The translations under genes and the position numbers were made by a program. Of a DNA stretch of 64,000 nucleotides, positions 51,277 to 64,000 are shown piece by piece. Origin of the DNA: Brassica napus (taxonomy: Eukaryota > Streptophyta > Magnoliopsida > Brassicales > Brassicaceae); NCBI RefSeq assembly GCF_020379485.1, contig NC_063438.1, forward strand, positions 4,794,024 to 4,858,023. The letters run 5' to 3'. The notes beneath the pieces are model-generated. The model made no database searches. It had not been told where the DNA came from and saw nothing but the letters and a program-made list of their open reading frames with translations. The first letter of the stretch is position 1. Every line of letters starts with the position of its first letter.

Positions 51277-52876
51277 CTAGGATAAGACCTGCGCCTTGCG
51301 CAGAGTAAGTTTATTTGTATATATTATCGATAATTTATATATTTGATCATTTTATTTATACATATACAATATTTTTTGTTGTTATTATATAATTTATTAT
51401 CGAATCAATTTTTATTAAAAATTATGGAACAAAACTATAATTAATTTATCATGGGTTGATCGGATTGGACATTAAACAAATTATGACATAAAAACCTTAT
51501 TTTTTTCATCGAACACATTCTTGAAAAAAAATGAACAGTATTGTTTTCACAGTTGAATTATTTTGACTTTTATCTTCCATATGGTTTTGAAAGCTTTCAT
51601 ATCAACCATCGAATTGATACATGTCATTTTTATGTTTTTAATCGTATACTTAAGAAAAACTTACATTTTTTATAATTTAAAGTTGTTTTAAAAAATTTAA
51701 AATATAACATATAAGAAAAAGTCTAACATATAAGAAAATATAACATATAAGGTGTCATCATTTTTCGTATTTTAAAAGTTGTTTAAAAAAATATATATAT
51801 AACATATAAGGTTTCTTCATTTTTGTAATTTAAAGTCATTTTAAAAAATAAAAAATATAACATATAAGAAAAAATCGGTTTTTTTATTATATGGTTAATG
51901 TGATTGTTTTTTAATAATATAAAATAAAACAAAAGTGAAGAAGGATGCAAAAATTGTTATCAAATCTTTATTATTCATAATCATTAATTGTCATATATAT
52001 GTAAATCATATTACGTAATTTCGTAGCTTTTATTTAAGGAAAGAATACACACTTTTATATTTTAGGTTAGTATAATGTTCTCTAGTGGACATTAAACAAA
52101 TTATGACATAAAAACCTTATTTTTTCCATCGAACATATTCTTGAAAAAAGTGAACAGTATTGTTTCCACAGTTGAACTATTTTGACTTTTATCTTCCATA
52201 TGGTTTTGAAAGCTTTCAGACCAACCATCGAATTGATACATGTCATTTTAATGTTTTTAATCGTATACTTTAGGAAAACTTACATTTTTGTAATTTAAAG
52301 TCATTTTAAAAAATTCAAAATATAACATATAAGAAAAATATAACATATAAGGTGTCCTCATTTTTGTACTTTAAAGCCGTTTAAAAAAAAGTATATAACA
52401 TATAAAGTTTTCTAATTTTTATAATTTAAAATCATTTTAAAAAATTCAAAATATAACATATAAGAGAAAATCTATTTATTTTTATTATATGGTTACTGTG
52501 ATTGTTTAATTTTTTAAATAATATAAAATTAAACAAAAAAGAAGAAAGATGCAAAATTGTTATCAAATCTTTATTAATCATAATCATTTATTGCCTTATA
52601 TATGTAAATCATATTAGGTAATTCCGTAGGTTTTATTTAAGGAAAGAATATATACTTCTTATATTTTAGGTTAATATAATGTTCTATAGTGTTATATACT
52701 TATGAAAAAATGGGACAACTTTAGATTAAACTATAGTTTATATTAGGTGCTCTAAAATTCTTAGAAAATAGATTTAGAAGGCATTTAGATGTGCCACATA
52801 AGCAAGGAATCTTTTTTAATTAATACAAAATTGAGGTTACATCTTTTCAAATGCTTCTCAATTAATATATAGGGGA
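51277..52876 (-). mobile_element. Helitron (minus strand), 1.6 kb
   Basis: The minus strand begins TCCCCTATATATTAATTGAG at 52876 and ends with hairpin CTGCGC-AAG-GCGCAG, then GTCTTATCCTAG at 51277. It is inserted between A and T. The hairpin differs from the other two Helitrons, so it is a separate family. It has no coding capacity. The interior is a tandem duplication. Confidence 0.85.
51466..52693. repeat. Internal ~620 bp tandem duplication of the Helitron
   Basis: Copies at about 51466-52085 and 52086-52693 both begin GGACATTAAACAAATTATGA and end near TAATGTTCT(C/A)TAGTG. They differ at scattered positions, including in the AACATATAAG-rich stretches. Confidence 0.9.
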
Positions 52877-53393
52877 TACCCAATAATTTTCGTGTGTAAG
52901 TGTTACGTAACGGTGATGATATTCGAACACTATTATGAAATTCTCGGTGTATATTAATTTCTAAAAACACAACAAAACATTAATCGAGTCCATTTATTTT
53001 CTTCTCAACATGCATTAAATAAACAGTTATTTATTGAATCAATGATACGTTCTTGAGCATGTACGTATAAGAAGATTGTCTACGTGTCTATTCCCGGAGA
53101 AAAACTATAGCAAAGAAAACTCAATCTCCGACTGTTTCACGTAAGAAGTTTTAACTTGTGGTATTATTTAGACCTAATATATATTATTCTACATAGTGTT
53201 AAGTTTTTTATAACATGCATAGTTTTTAAGTTCATGCATAAAATAAAATGTACCAGATATATCTAGTGCTGGTAAACAAACTTCCAAATTATTAGTCGGT
53301 TGAGTTTTGACCCGCTAAATTATAGAAAAAATGTAAATGTTTTTGACGTTTTTTTTCTTTCAGGAACTCGTTAATTGTCTGTGTCCCTGTATT
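52877..53393. other. Spacer between Helitron and CACTA element
   Basis: About 510 AT-rich bases. I see no gene or repeat. Confidence 0.5.
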
Positions 53394-55672
53394 CACTATA
53401 AAAAAATAGCCATATTGTTACAAATTTTCTTGTCACAATAAAGAATAATTCGTAACAATAAAAATATTGTGACCAGTTTGTGACGTTCTTAAAATGGTGA
53501 CAATATGATCGTCACAAATTTTGTTGGTAACAAAAAACGTCACTCCGTTTATGACGATATATATTGTAACTATTTCGTCACAGATAGCAACTATTTACTA
53601 AAGTAAGAAAAACGTTACAATTACCAACCACAATTAACATCACAAAATTGTCATATTACGTGACTGTCTACACGTCTTAATTTCGTCTCTAGTTACCACT
53701 AAAATAAAGTTTCAAACCGTCGCAAAAAAATACAAAAAAATAATTACTAATCCATCTTTATCGTGACTATTCGTGGCCTTAAACTTTGTAACATTTTATT
53801 ACTAAATAATTGTCACTAATTCATATTACTTTTTTATATTTCATCGCTAATTTATCATCAAACTTCTGGCTTAACTAATTATTAATTTGTCATCTCAAAA
53901 GTTTCAACATTGATCACTATATTATTGATGATTTGTAGTTTAAATACATAGTAATGAAAACAATACCAAAATAAACTGATAACATAAATAATAAACAACA
54001 ATAAAAGAATATTCTAATATGCGATCAGATTCAGTTTAGCGATCTCCAGTTGTGACTCATGATAAAGGGCTTCTTGATTTTTAGCTTCGGTTGATTCTTA
54101 CACACGAAGCGAAAGGTACGACTGCTAACTTGTATTCTTTAAAGGTGACCACCTTGTAACTGGCTTCTTCTTCCATGATTTTATTACCAATTGCTCAGAT
54201 CTGCTTCACCCCTGCTGTCTTTAAACTTAAGATCTACTCTCTATTGAACTCTCCTTAATGTCCCAGATACGCATACCACCACAGCGCCAGAAACGACTGG
54301 TGGTGACAACACCGTTCAACACAAATCTCTCACGCTTTTCCATTTTTACGCTCTCGCTCTTCCTAAGGTGCCTCTGCGGCTTTTCTTTTGGAGGAAATAT
54401 ATACACTTTTTCATTTAGGGTTTCTAGGCTAATGGGCTCTAAGCCTCTACTTATTAGTGTAAGGGTTCCGGCTTAAGATAGAGATACGGTGGATTCAGAT
54501 TAAAGTATCTTTACCTTTTTTATATTACGATCCATCTTCAATAGAAATAGTTGATATTTTCTATTGCTTATCATTTTTACATATAAATATAAGGGACAAT
54601 TTACTGTATGACCATAGCAAAAAAAAAATGAAGAATATAACCATACTTTGGAAAATGTGTCATTATGCCACATAAATAGACATCACAGTCTATAACCATA
54701 CTTTGGAAAATATGACTATACTATATATGTTTCTATGATAGTATAAATTTAAAGTCGTGTTTATGGAATATTGTAAAAAAATTATAAAATATATGTTTGT
54801 TTTGAAAGTTTTAAAACATAATATGTGTAGAAAAAAATCTATGTTTTTATCATGTTAAATTCAAAGTTTAATAATTGTTCTAACCAAAATTAAAATGAAT
54901 TAAAAGAAGAAGGGGAAAACATATTTGTATAAGAATAAAAAAAGTGTTGTCAAGGATAATATAGCAATTATTATACAAATATCATAGCCTAAGTTCTCTT
55001 ATGGTTATATGCTTAATTTGATGATCTGTTATAGACATGAACTCAAATTTCCCTAAATATAATCTTCTATCTAATAAAAACTATATATGTATTGTTTTTT
55101 CTCTAAACTGATTTACATAAATAATAAACTATTAGTTTATACATAATTTAAAACTTATCATAAAATGATATATAAAACATCCATATTTTCAATTAGTGTG
55201 AGAAAAAGTACTTTTTGAAATCCTTCACGTTTATACATAGGGGCATATAAATCGACCATATAAACATTGCTAAATCAATTTCTAAATATTTCATGGATTT
55301 CTTACATCTTTGAGTAGAAGTTTATTACAAAAAAATTTCATCTACGATATGTACCAGTTAGAAACTATTATGTTGTTATTATACCGTCACAAAGTAAAAC
55401 TAACTTTTCCATCACAAGTTCGTAATTAGTGTGACGAGACATACAGTCATAATATGGTAACAGATGTTAACCAATTGTTAATTTGTCACAATTTTGTCAT
55501 TGATTGCGACAAAACTTAGATACCATTTGAATCATCACAATATTGTGTCGAAAAAGCTACTCATCTGTGACACAAAAATTTGGTCACCATAACGTATCTA
55601 AAATGTCATAAATTTGTGACAAATATTTTTTGTATCAAAATTTAGTCACAATATAATCATTTTCTTGTAGTG
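53394..55672. mobile_element. Non-autonomous CACTA transposon, TSD ATT
   Basis: The left end is CACTATAAAAAAATAGCCAT and the right end, reverse-complemented, CACTACAAGAAAATGATTAT. ATT flanks both sides (53391-53393, 55673-55675). Dense TTGTGAC/GTCACAA words in both orientations fill about 53410-53720 and 55370-55650, a subterminal array different from that of the other CACTA element. It is 2279 bp with no transposase. The middle (54000-54480) is less AT-rich and may hold a captured piece; no family recognised. Confidence 0.92.
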
Positions 55673-55912
55673 ATTCATGAATGAATAATATCTCGAAGAT
55701 GCGAGAAATAATTCGTTTAGTATCCAAAGATACTAACATAGCTATACTTTAAGGGTGTCAATTAGTCTATCCATGTTCAAATGGTTTGTCCAAACAAACA
55801 ATTTTTCTTCTGGATACTACTAACTAAAGATTAAATATTATTGTGTTGGACTATTTACAACTCGTGTAGCAGATAATCCTTTATTCTTTTTTTGAATGCA
55901 ATAATCTTTTTA

Positions 55913-57990
55913 CCTTTTTTTTTGATAAGTATGTGAATTTTCGTATATAAAGTATTGTTGTAAATGTACAAAATTAAAAAACGGTTAAGCCGTTTGCTGC
56001 AAAAAAAAATAACAAAGAGGCTTACATGTTGAGATTAGAATCATCAACACACAACTAAGAAAATCGAAACCACAAACGCAACAGATTTCTGAATTTCCGT
56101 TGCCCTCTCCTTGCAGAGATTGCGTTGCGGATGAGTTTATCTATTCCTTTGAATAAGATAGGAGGGTGGTGGACGTTGTGTTATGAAGTCGCGCGTTGCG
56201 TTCGATCCACAATCTGTTGATCGTGCAATGGACAAGGCGTCGAAGCATTAAAGGGCAAGTAGAGTCCTTCATATCGAGCCATTCAATAAGAGAAGTCCAT
56301 GTGTGAAAGAGGAAGCTATAACCCATCCGCCTAGTTACCAGCATCCAGACCTGTTTGCTGTAGGGACATCTCAGAAATAAATGGTCTTTGTTTTCATCAT
56401 GTTGATTGCAGAGGAGACATGATGTGTTGATAAGAGGTGACCATTCTGCAATGCACAAGCGAGTTGGAAGTCTGTCAAGATGAGCCACTCACATGTGGAA
56501 GGCAAAGCTTGGTATGGGACCTGCAAACCAAATAACAGACGACAAATCTGCGGGGTGTGACCGATTACGAATTGCTTTCCAGGTATGAATGGCTGAGAAA
56601 TACGTTAACGAGAATCCATCAACCTCCCATCTGTAGCAGTTTTGTTGGCTTGAGAGGCTTGGTAACTGGATAGAGCAAAGAACAATGTGCAACGTCTCAG
56701 CAGCAGCATAGCAAGCTGGTTGGAGCAGCCATCATGTTTCAGTGCAGCAGTATCTCAATTTTGTATTTAGAGGAATGCATGTCTATCTCGGTCCATCATA
56801 GCCAAAAAGCTTAATAACAGGTCCCAAACAATTACATCTATCAAACCAGAAGCTTGCTAAGAGACCATTGCCTACATCACATTTTAAGAACCTTTCAGCA
56901 AGAGATCTTAATTTTAAAATGGCCTTCCAGATCCATGATCCTTGCTTTGTTTCATCAAAGCTCCAAATGCTAGCGCCTTTCAGTATGTGTTTCTTTGTCC
57001 ACTTTGCCCACAAAGATTCAGATTCACAGTGCAAAAGCAATATTAACTTCAGACAAAGAGACTTGTTTCATGTTGAGAAGTCACGGAGCCCTAATCCACC
57101 TTTTGATTTTGGTAAACAGATTGTAGTCCATGAAACTTTCACAGCAGCTCTGGATGTAATTTTACCATTCCAAAAAAATTTTGCACATAAAGATTCAATT
57201 GCCCAGATACAACCTTTGGGTAAGATAAACTTGAGAACCAAAAGTTTACGGTACTGAAGATGACAGAAGAGAGTAATTGCATGTATCCAGCATAGAGGAG
57301 AGCCCGAGAGGACCACAAGGTGAACATGTTCTTGAGCTGATCTATAAGAGGTATGTATTCCGAGACACAAAGCTTCCGGTGCATCAAATGGAGACCCAAG
57401 TACCTGACATGAAGCGAGCCGAGTGAGAAGCCAAGACTTGCCAGGTCTGTAGCTTCTACATGGCTCATCCCATGCAGTGAAGAGTTTGGTTTTAGATTTG
57501 TTCATCACCAAACCTGACCAGGAGGATAATCTGTCCAGCGTCGCTGTTATCTGTCGTAATGAACCTTGCTCTCCGTAAACAAAATATCATAACGTCATCC
57601 GCAAAGGCAAGGTGAGTTATAGCGGGATCAGATGCTGAAGGATGGTATTCAATGATGCCTGCTATAAACTCAGTGTTAAGCATTTGTCCAAGAACCTCCA
57701 TGGTTAGGACAAAGAGATATGGCGAAAGAGGGTCATTTTGGCGAAGGCCCATAGACCCTCTGAAGTATCCTTCAAATTCCACGTTTACGGAAACTGAAAA
57801 CCTTGTCGTTGTTATACATTGCTCAATAAGGCTGACAAAATTTTCCGGGAACCTAAAAAGAGTCGAATGTCTTTTTCAGATCAGTTTTGAGGATGGATCG
57901 CCTAAAGATATTTTTCCAATTATAACCTTGGACAAGCTCCGAGACGAAAAGAACATTTTCTACGAGAAGACGGCCAGGGATTTTTTTTTA
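55913..57990 (-). mobile_element. Decayed LINE, 5' truncated
   Basis: Reading leftwards, conceptual translation starts within reverse transcriptase (VLFVSELVQGYNWKN near 57.95 kb, then ILKTDLKKTFDS). MGLRQNDPLSPYLF and active site AFADDVMIF follow, then the post-RT linker (SLHVRYLGL, SLWAKWTK, GSWIWKAILKLRSLAERFLK) and zf-RVT (CLLCNQHDENKDHLFLRCPY). Many frameshifts and stops divide it into at least six frames. The 3' end is a T-run at about 55913-55925 (poly-A of the minus strand). It is older than the LINE at 39226 and from another subfamily. Confidence 0.88.
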
Positions 57991-60900
57991 CCTTTTCATG
58001 TTGTTTACTTTTAAAAGTCTATTTACAATGTTATACATTAGAATTAAATATTAACGAGTAAATACCAATATAATAATAATTAGCTGAGGGCTTTACTAAG
58101 CCACACAAAGTGATTTACGTTGGGTTTTGTTTGCAATTTTTGCTGCATAACATGAATAAATAATGTAGTGTATAGTAAACGTGCAGTGAACTTACGTATA
58201 TACGGTTTTCAAATTTCAATTATTATATACAGATTTTTTTTGTTGTAATATTTAAATAAGTACTTATATAAATCAAATCCGTCGGTATATTCATAAATTG
58301 ACATTTCATGGTACGACTGAGGAAATATATTTAATTTATTGGGCGATACAAAGTTTTGTCATAATAATAAAATTAGTTAAAAGACAAAATCGACATACGG
58401 TGTCGTTTTACGCTCCACGCGTTCAGCAAAACCTTTTTGTCTGCTGCATGCTCAGGTGATAAAAGCGTAGTAGATTTGGCTTACTAATAACAAATAATTA
58501 AACAGAATAATCAGCTGTAACTTTAACTAATACCACAGCTTTGTATTTCTCGTTCGTTTTGTATATTTCAAGTTGATTAGGTTAGTATTTAAATCTCCTA
58601 GACATGGTGGCATCCGAGAACAAACAGTGTCCCTACAATGTGCTCTCCTTAATACAGTATATTAGTACCAATTGCAATTAATTGTTTTTATATACGTTGT
58701 GATAATTAGTGGACTTCGCTTTTTATGATAAAAATCATTCATATTGAGACAACAAAAATAATAAAATAATCTTACTTATTAATAAACACACAGATTTGAC
58801 ACTTATTAGAAATAGGTATGAGTGGATGAACAGTAAAACCAATTATAAAACATTTGATCCACAACTTCTCTTTAAATCAATTTTCAGTATTCAAGCGAAA
58901 ACTAAACTGTAGTGCCACATGAAATTACAGGTCGAACCATAGTGAAATTATCACCTGTATACTAAATAATTATAGAAACCTAAAGTCCACAGATGCTGAG
59001 AATTTAATTAAAGGGAGTCCCAGCTGTAAAGCCTACAACTTTTCCATCTCATTTATGGTGCGAACCTTTATTTGTCCTGCCCAATGCATTTTTTATAGCA
59101 AGAAGTACTAATATTTTTTTCATTGTATAATTTCAATTTTCAAGAAACAATAATTCGGTGTGTATATGATATGCATTTTATTTTGTGTATATGTATTGGC
59201 AAATTTTCACGTGTGGACAATATATGAGTACGTAGGACAAATTAGTCGTTGGATTAGTAGTTACCAACAGTCGCCTTAATTAATAAATTACTATTCTACT
59301 TTTGTTTTGTATTTGTTAGGGTGAAGATAATATAAACATTGATCTTAATCATAGATATATTACGACAAAGATATGAACCTGTTCATTACTCGAAAATTAT
59401 ATGAAGACGAAATAGAATATGCCCTATTTTTTTGTCATCAATATCCGATTTATATTCTATAAATTATGTAATAGTTTTGTTTTTGCTAAAAAAATTATTA
59501 TTTAATAGTTGTGATAAAATTGATTTGTCTTGGTCTATAATATATGTATATGATTTATTTTCTTGATTTCAGCATCGTCAGATACTACTTTCCGGATGAG
59601 TATAAGTTAATTTCCGACCACTAATATATGAGATTTCTTGCAAATATAAATAATCAACGATAGATTTCGTGCCATGCCCGGTATCGTGAAATGTGGAACA
59701 TGGGGTGTCTTTCTTTTTGAACTATCTATCACTAAATCAGATATATTCAGATTAGGAATTACGTCAAGTGCCAATGAGATTGTTATCACTAAAACCGTAT
59801 CTTATTGATTTCAAATCAAGTTAACGTCAGTCCATGTATATAAATAAATAAACACAGTTTATTTTAACAATACAAATGTTGAACACTCAACTTGTAAAAA
59901 TTTGTTTCAAGCTAAAGTTGGATAGTTCAATAGCATATAAAATGTTAGTGTACTATCAACATCTAGTTCGTATTTAGTGTTTTTTCTAGTGTATCTCCAA
60001 CGCCACTCTATATTTTATAACAAAACAGAGTAAAAAATGAAGAAATGAACAAAAAAAATAAAAATATTATTTTATATATAAAATAATATTTTTTTTTGTT
60101 TATTATTATTTTTCTTTTCTATTTTAAAATAAAATATGAAGTGAGGTTGAAAATGCTTTAGGACATGTCGCATATATTTCAAAATTTAGTCATAAATCTC
60201 GTATAGAGAAATAGACTTTTTGTAGTGAAGAAAAATTATTCATTTCAGTTTCAGTCTTCATTTCAAATCATCTGAAAATTAGCATGCGAGAAGTGTTTGT
60301 GTGTGTTTAAAGATAAAATTATCCATTACAGATTGTGATTTTCTTTCTTGGAATTGTATAGTATTTACTAGAACAAATACACAGTCAGCTAAGTGTTACT
60401 TCTAAAAGAGCAATAAACTTACAAATACACGATATAGACTGACTCGCATATCGATACCAAGAACTTCAAGTTTCAAGCAAGCCACATGGAAAAAATAAGT
60501 GCAAACCAGCATCCCAGTTTTCATCTTCCTACAACAGGTGGACCGACCGTACATGAATCATGACCATAATCTGATCCTTACATGATGAGAAATTGATTGT
60601 GCTTACATTACTCGAGTGCATTTTACAATCCAGGTGACTGAAATTACTTACTGCATGCTCTGTCAAATTTCTCTGGCTGATAAAAAAAAAATTGATTAAT
60701 AGACTATTTGAATTTTAACACGTAAACTCAACTTTTTTCAGGAGCCTTTCAAGGCCCACCTCTGAAAATAATATGTCAACTAAATTTTCTTCAAACCAAC
60801 AAAATTACCTTTGCACAAAGACACATGTATATTACATTTCAATATGAAGAAAAAAAGAATATAAAGAGACCAAAACTTTATTATTTTTATTTTTATTTTT

Positions 60901-61065
60901 ATTTTTCAAGATGCTAGGAAATAGCCAAATCCAAGCATTGACTCTTTATCCAATGTCTTACCCTTTGTCTATAACTGTTCCTCATCTTTCACTCTCCTCA
61001 CCAAACCTCTCTCTCTTCTTATAAGAAAGAGCGCCCAAAAGTTTTAGAGTAGTAGTTTTGTCTCC
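57991..61065. other. Upstream region of the TRM27-like gene
   Basis: About 3 kb of AT-rich DNA. It holds a probable MITE relic (59990-60157) and, near the gene, a pyrimidine-rich leader after CTTATAAGAAAG (about 61017-61028), a possible TATA element. No other gene is visible. Confidence 0.5.
59990..60157. mobile_element. Probable PIF/Harbinger-type MITE relic
   Basis: The left end GTGTATCTCCAACGCCACTC and the right end (reverse complement GCATTTTCAACCTCACTTC) resemble the ends of the MITE at 21922. The flanks are CTA and TTA, so one base of the 3 bp duplication differs. Confidence 0.5.
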
Positions 61066-63553
61066 ATGGCTGCTGAGAAGAAGAAACACTTACATGAGCT
61101 TCTTGAAGATGACCAAGAACCTTTTCATCTCAACCATTACATCTCTGACCTTAGGTCTCAGATGGGTTGCTCCACTTTGCGTGTCAAGAAACGAAAGTCT
61201 GAAAACGCCACCGTTCTACCTCCTGGCTTCTTCTCATGCGAGCGTTCTTGTTTCTTCGCGACTTATACCAACTCTCCCGACCCTAGAAAGTCTCCTCTCT
61301 TTGAACTCCGTTCTCCGGCGAACAAGAAGAGTCGTGACGGTCGAGTTTTCCTTCAGATACCGACAAGAACCGCCGCAATTCTGCTGGAAGCGGCGGCCAG
61401 GATTCAGAAGCAGCAGGTCGAGAAGGCTGATAAGACAAACAACAGAGCTCGGAACAGAGGAAACACGTTTGGTATGTTCGGGTCTGTTTTGAAGCGGTTA
61501 ACTAACCGTAAAGCCAAACCGTGTCTGCATAGCGCTGATGGAAACGCGGTTTTGTCTGAACGCGGGTCGGAGCCAACGAGTAGTAGCAGCCGGCGAGAGC
61601 GTTTGGTGGAGGTTGATGATAAGTGCTTTTGTGAGAGCCCTTTTCATTTCGTCCTCCATACAACTCCTTCTACTTCCGGTAACCGGACTCCCCACTTCAC
61701 GTCGACGGCTACTTCTCCGGCGAGACGCAGTACAGAGGTTTGTTCTTTAATTATTTTTTATTGGTGCAAATGTTTATAATAATTATCTATTTAAATATAA
61801 TTATCTGTTAATAATATTTAATTATTATCCAGCAAATGCTTAGAATTAATAAAATAATTATGAAAAATAGTCTTAAGTTTTATATCAGATTAGTAAAATA
61901 CTCCTAAACCAAACAATAAATCTAAACTATACAAAGCTAGATTATTAATCTAAAATCATAAACCACAACATTTCAAATTTAATGCATTTTCCACACAAAA
62001 TTGCTTATTTCCTTATTTTAGAAATATTAGTAAAAAGTGTTCCAAAAACAAAATATATTTAGCAATTTCATTTTTGAACTTTTATATATTTTCAGTAATG
62101 ACTAAATAAATCCACTGCCAAATAATTCATACTAGCCATAAATTATCATACAGTAAAAAAGATAGTAAAAAACATTCTATGGAAAAACATCTGATTAGAG
62201 CAGTGACACATGACCGGCTGAAAATTGCCCGTCTGATATTGACTGAATTATGTAAGTTCTTCAGGAGTACGGTTAAATATGTTTTTAGTGTAGAATGACG
62301 GATATGCCCCTACCCTAGACTGAACATATGTCGTAGTGCCTCGGTTTGGTGAGGGTGTTAATGTCATTTACATTTCCCCACTATGCCGATTATTGCATCT
62401 CACTAGATATTCAATTTCAAAGATTTCAAACCAAAAGACATTTTCTACCTTTTAATTCAGTAGGTCAAAGTCTTAAATTTAATGTAAACCAAATCTTGTG
62501 GTAGACTTAGAAAATGTCGGTATCAAGGTTTTGTCAAAAAAGTGAAATCTTTTTAGGGAAAGAAAAATTATATGTAAAATTTACCCTACATGTGAGTGTA
62601 CTCTAAAAAAAATCCACAGTAAAAAGTTATATAAGTGATAGAAGAATAATGAATGTAAATAGATAGCTTAAAAACCGACCTTCATGGATATAAATTTGAA
62701 TAGCTAAAATTAGTTGTGGATCCAAGGCTAAAAATAGTAAAAGACAAAAAATGGTGAAACCAAAAGTGTATTAAATGAGGTGTAACAGGACGAAGATAGC
62801 AATGAGACAGAGAGCTTAGAGAAAGTGAGAGGACAAGGAGAAGAAGATAAAGAAGAGGAAGACAAGGAACAATGTAGCCCTGTTTCTGTACTTGACCCTC
62901 TTGAGGAAGAGGAGGACGACGAGGACCACCACCAACGTGAGCCTGACCATATAAATCTCCCCCCGTGCAGCTTTGAAGTTGTACAACGTGAGTAACCAAT
63001 CTCCCCCATCACATGTCATGGCCCCAAAGGACTTGGAAACATAACTTAAGATTGGTCCCAAAAATGTTTTAAAAGGTTTTAAACTTGTGTGTTGGACTAA
63101 ACAGGGGCGAAAAGGCGGCTACTCAAGAAGCTTCGTAGATTCGAGAAGTTAGCAGGGCTGGATCCGGTAGACCTCGAAGGGAAGATGTCAGAAGAAGATG
63201 AAGAAGAGGATGAGGAGAGCGAGGAAGACGATAACGTAAGGGTTTATGATTCGGATGAAGAGTATGAGGATGTAGATGATGCAATGGCAAGAGAGACTGG
63301 AAGCGCTGAAGAGGAGAGGATGAAGAAGAATGATGAGAGGCAGAAAAAGTGGAGGATGATGAATGCATGGAGAGTAGGAATGGGTGCGGAGGAAGATGTG
63401 GACGTGGTGGTGCAGAAAGATATGAGAGGAGAGGCCGGAGAATGGACAAAACACGGTGGAGAAGTGGAGGAGGCCGTGTCTGATCTTGAGCTCTCTATAT
63501 TCTTCTTCTTGATTGATGAACTTTCCCATGAACTTGCATCTTCTCCTCCATGA
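61066..63553 (+). CDS. TRM27: TRM27-like protein (TON1-recruiting motif family)
   Basis: Three exons (61066-61737, 62813-62987, 63105-63553) join in frame to 431 residues. The start MAAEKKKHLHELLEDDQEPF is followed by a Ser/Arg-rich region with FGMFGSVLKRLTNR, then, at the start of exon 2, an acidic stretch and EQCSPVSVLDPLEEE, a motif like the SPVSVL signature of TRM/LONGIFOLIA proteins. Then come RRLLKKLRRFEKLAGLDPVDLE and a second acidic stretch. The C-terminus reads DLELSIFFFLIDELSHELAS, a typical TRM end. TRM proteins bring TON1 and PP2A to cortical microtubules and shape cell growth. Position matches At2g36420. The intron 1 acceptor (AG at 62811-62812) was chosen because the alternatives bring stops. 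The family call is good; the exact member rests on order. Confidence 0.85.
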
Positions 63554-64000
63554 ACAACTAATGAATTTTATTAGAGTAGCTAGGTTTCTAAATATCTTTG
63601 ACTTGATAAGCCAAACTAACCTCATTAACGTTAATACTAGAATTACATAATTTCTTACTGCGTAGAAAATTTCACAAACGTTAACATTCAATCGGATAAC
63701 CCTCGGACCGTCCTATTTAGGCCCATATGCATGTTCGTTTTATCTGATGTTGTAATTCATGTCTTGTAAATACATAAAGGGTTGGACTGACTTGAAATCC
63801 ATGTGTCACTGAACAATAATTTGTAATCTATTTCTCTATTAATATTGTCAACATGTTAGTATATGGGTTCAACGGATGATCCTGTTTGTTTTGTGTACAT
63901 GAGTTGTTGGAAAAACACTCTAAGTTCCACCAAGTTTGAACGTAAAATATTGTTTAACCCAAACAAACCGGATCATGCCTATTCAACTTTCATGCCTTAG
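63554..64000. other. 3' flank of the TRM27-like gene
   Basis: AT-rich sequence that should include the 3' UTR. No further gene starts before the window ends. Confidence 0.5.

Noticed and set aside
51660..52460. Repeated AACATATAAG units, considered as an array of repeats and spacers
   Set aside because: Spacing is irregular, units are AT-rich, and they are explained by the tandem duplication within the Helitron; CRISPR arrays are not expected in plant nuclear DNA.

Overview
This is plant nuclear DNA, very probably from a Brassica or a close relative (tribe Brassiceae). The low-copy genes match the Arabidopsis chromosome 2 interval around At2g36350 to At2g36420 in kind and order: an AGC kinase, a kelch protein, a PDR/ABCG transporter remnant, starch branching enzyme SBE2.1, growth-regulating factor GRF3 and a TRM27-like protein. 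The Arabidopsis comparison comes from memory of those families; no alignment was run. All gene models were built by eye from GT-AG introns that keep the reading frame.

Region 1 (1-20720) is gene-rich: the 3' end of an AGC VIIIa kinase (+), a kelch-repeat gene (-), a complete RPP8-like CC-NB-LRR resistance gene (-), a decayed 3' piece of an ABCG34/PDR6-type transporter (+), SBE2.1 with 18 exons (+), and GRF3 with its miR396 site (-). The NLR is not expected at this point of the Arabidopsis order. The neighbouring transporter is a relic, so this looks like a locus where one gene was lost and a resistance gene arrived.

Region 2 (about 20.7-61 kb) is 40 kb of transposable elements and AT-rich DNA between GRF3 and the TRM27-like gene. 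I see no trace of the DUF662 gene expected here (At2g36410). Many elements can be delimited to the base by ends and target duplications: PIF/Harbinger MITEs (TTA), a 0.69 kb tandem duplication, a (AG)68 microsatellite, a Helitron holding a truncated Copia element, a hAT element interrupted by a Helitron that itself carries a MITE, a second hAT element, an L1-type LINE, a CACTA element (TSD TGT), a GC-rich poly-A retroposon with a 16 bp TSD, a third Helitron with an internal duplication, a second CACTA element (TSD ATT), and a decayed LINE.

Region 3 (61066-64000) holds the TRM27-like gene (+), with three exons.

The host genes are not an operon-like system. They act separately in auxin or polarity signalling (AGC kinase), pathogen recognition (NLR), amylopectin branching in plastids (SBE2.1), leaf cell proliferation (GRF3, repressed by miR396) and microtubule organisation (TRM27-like). 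I found no convincing new protein-coding system. The most informative content is the layered insertion history, the non-coding retroposon, and the gene loss and replacement beside SBE2.1.
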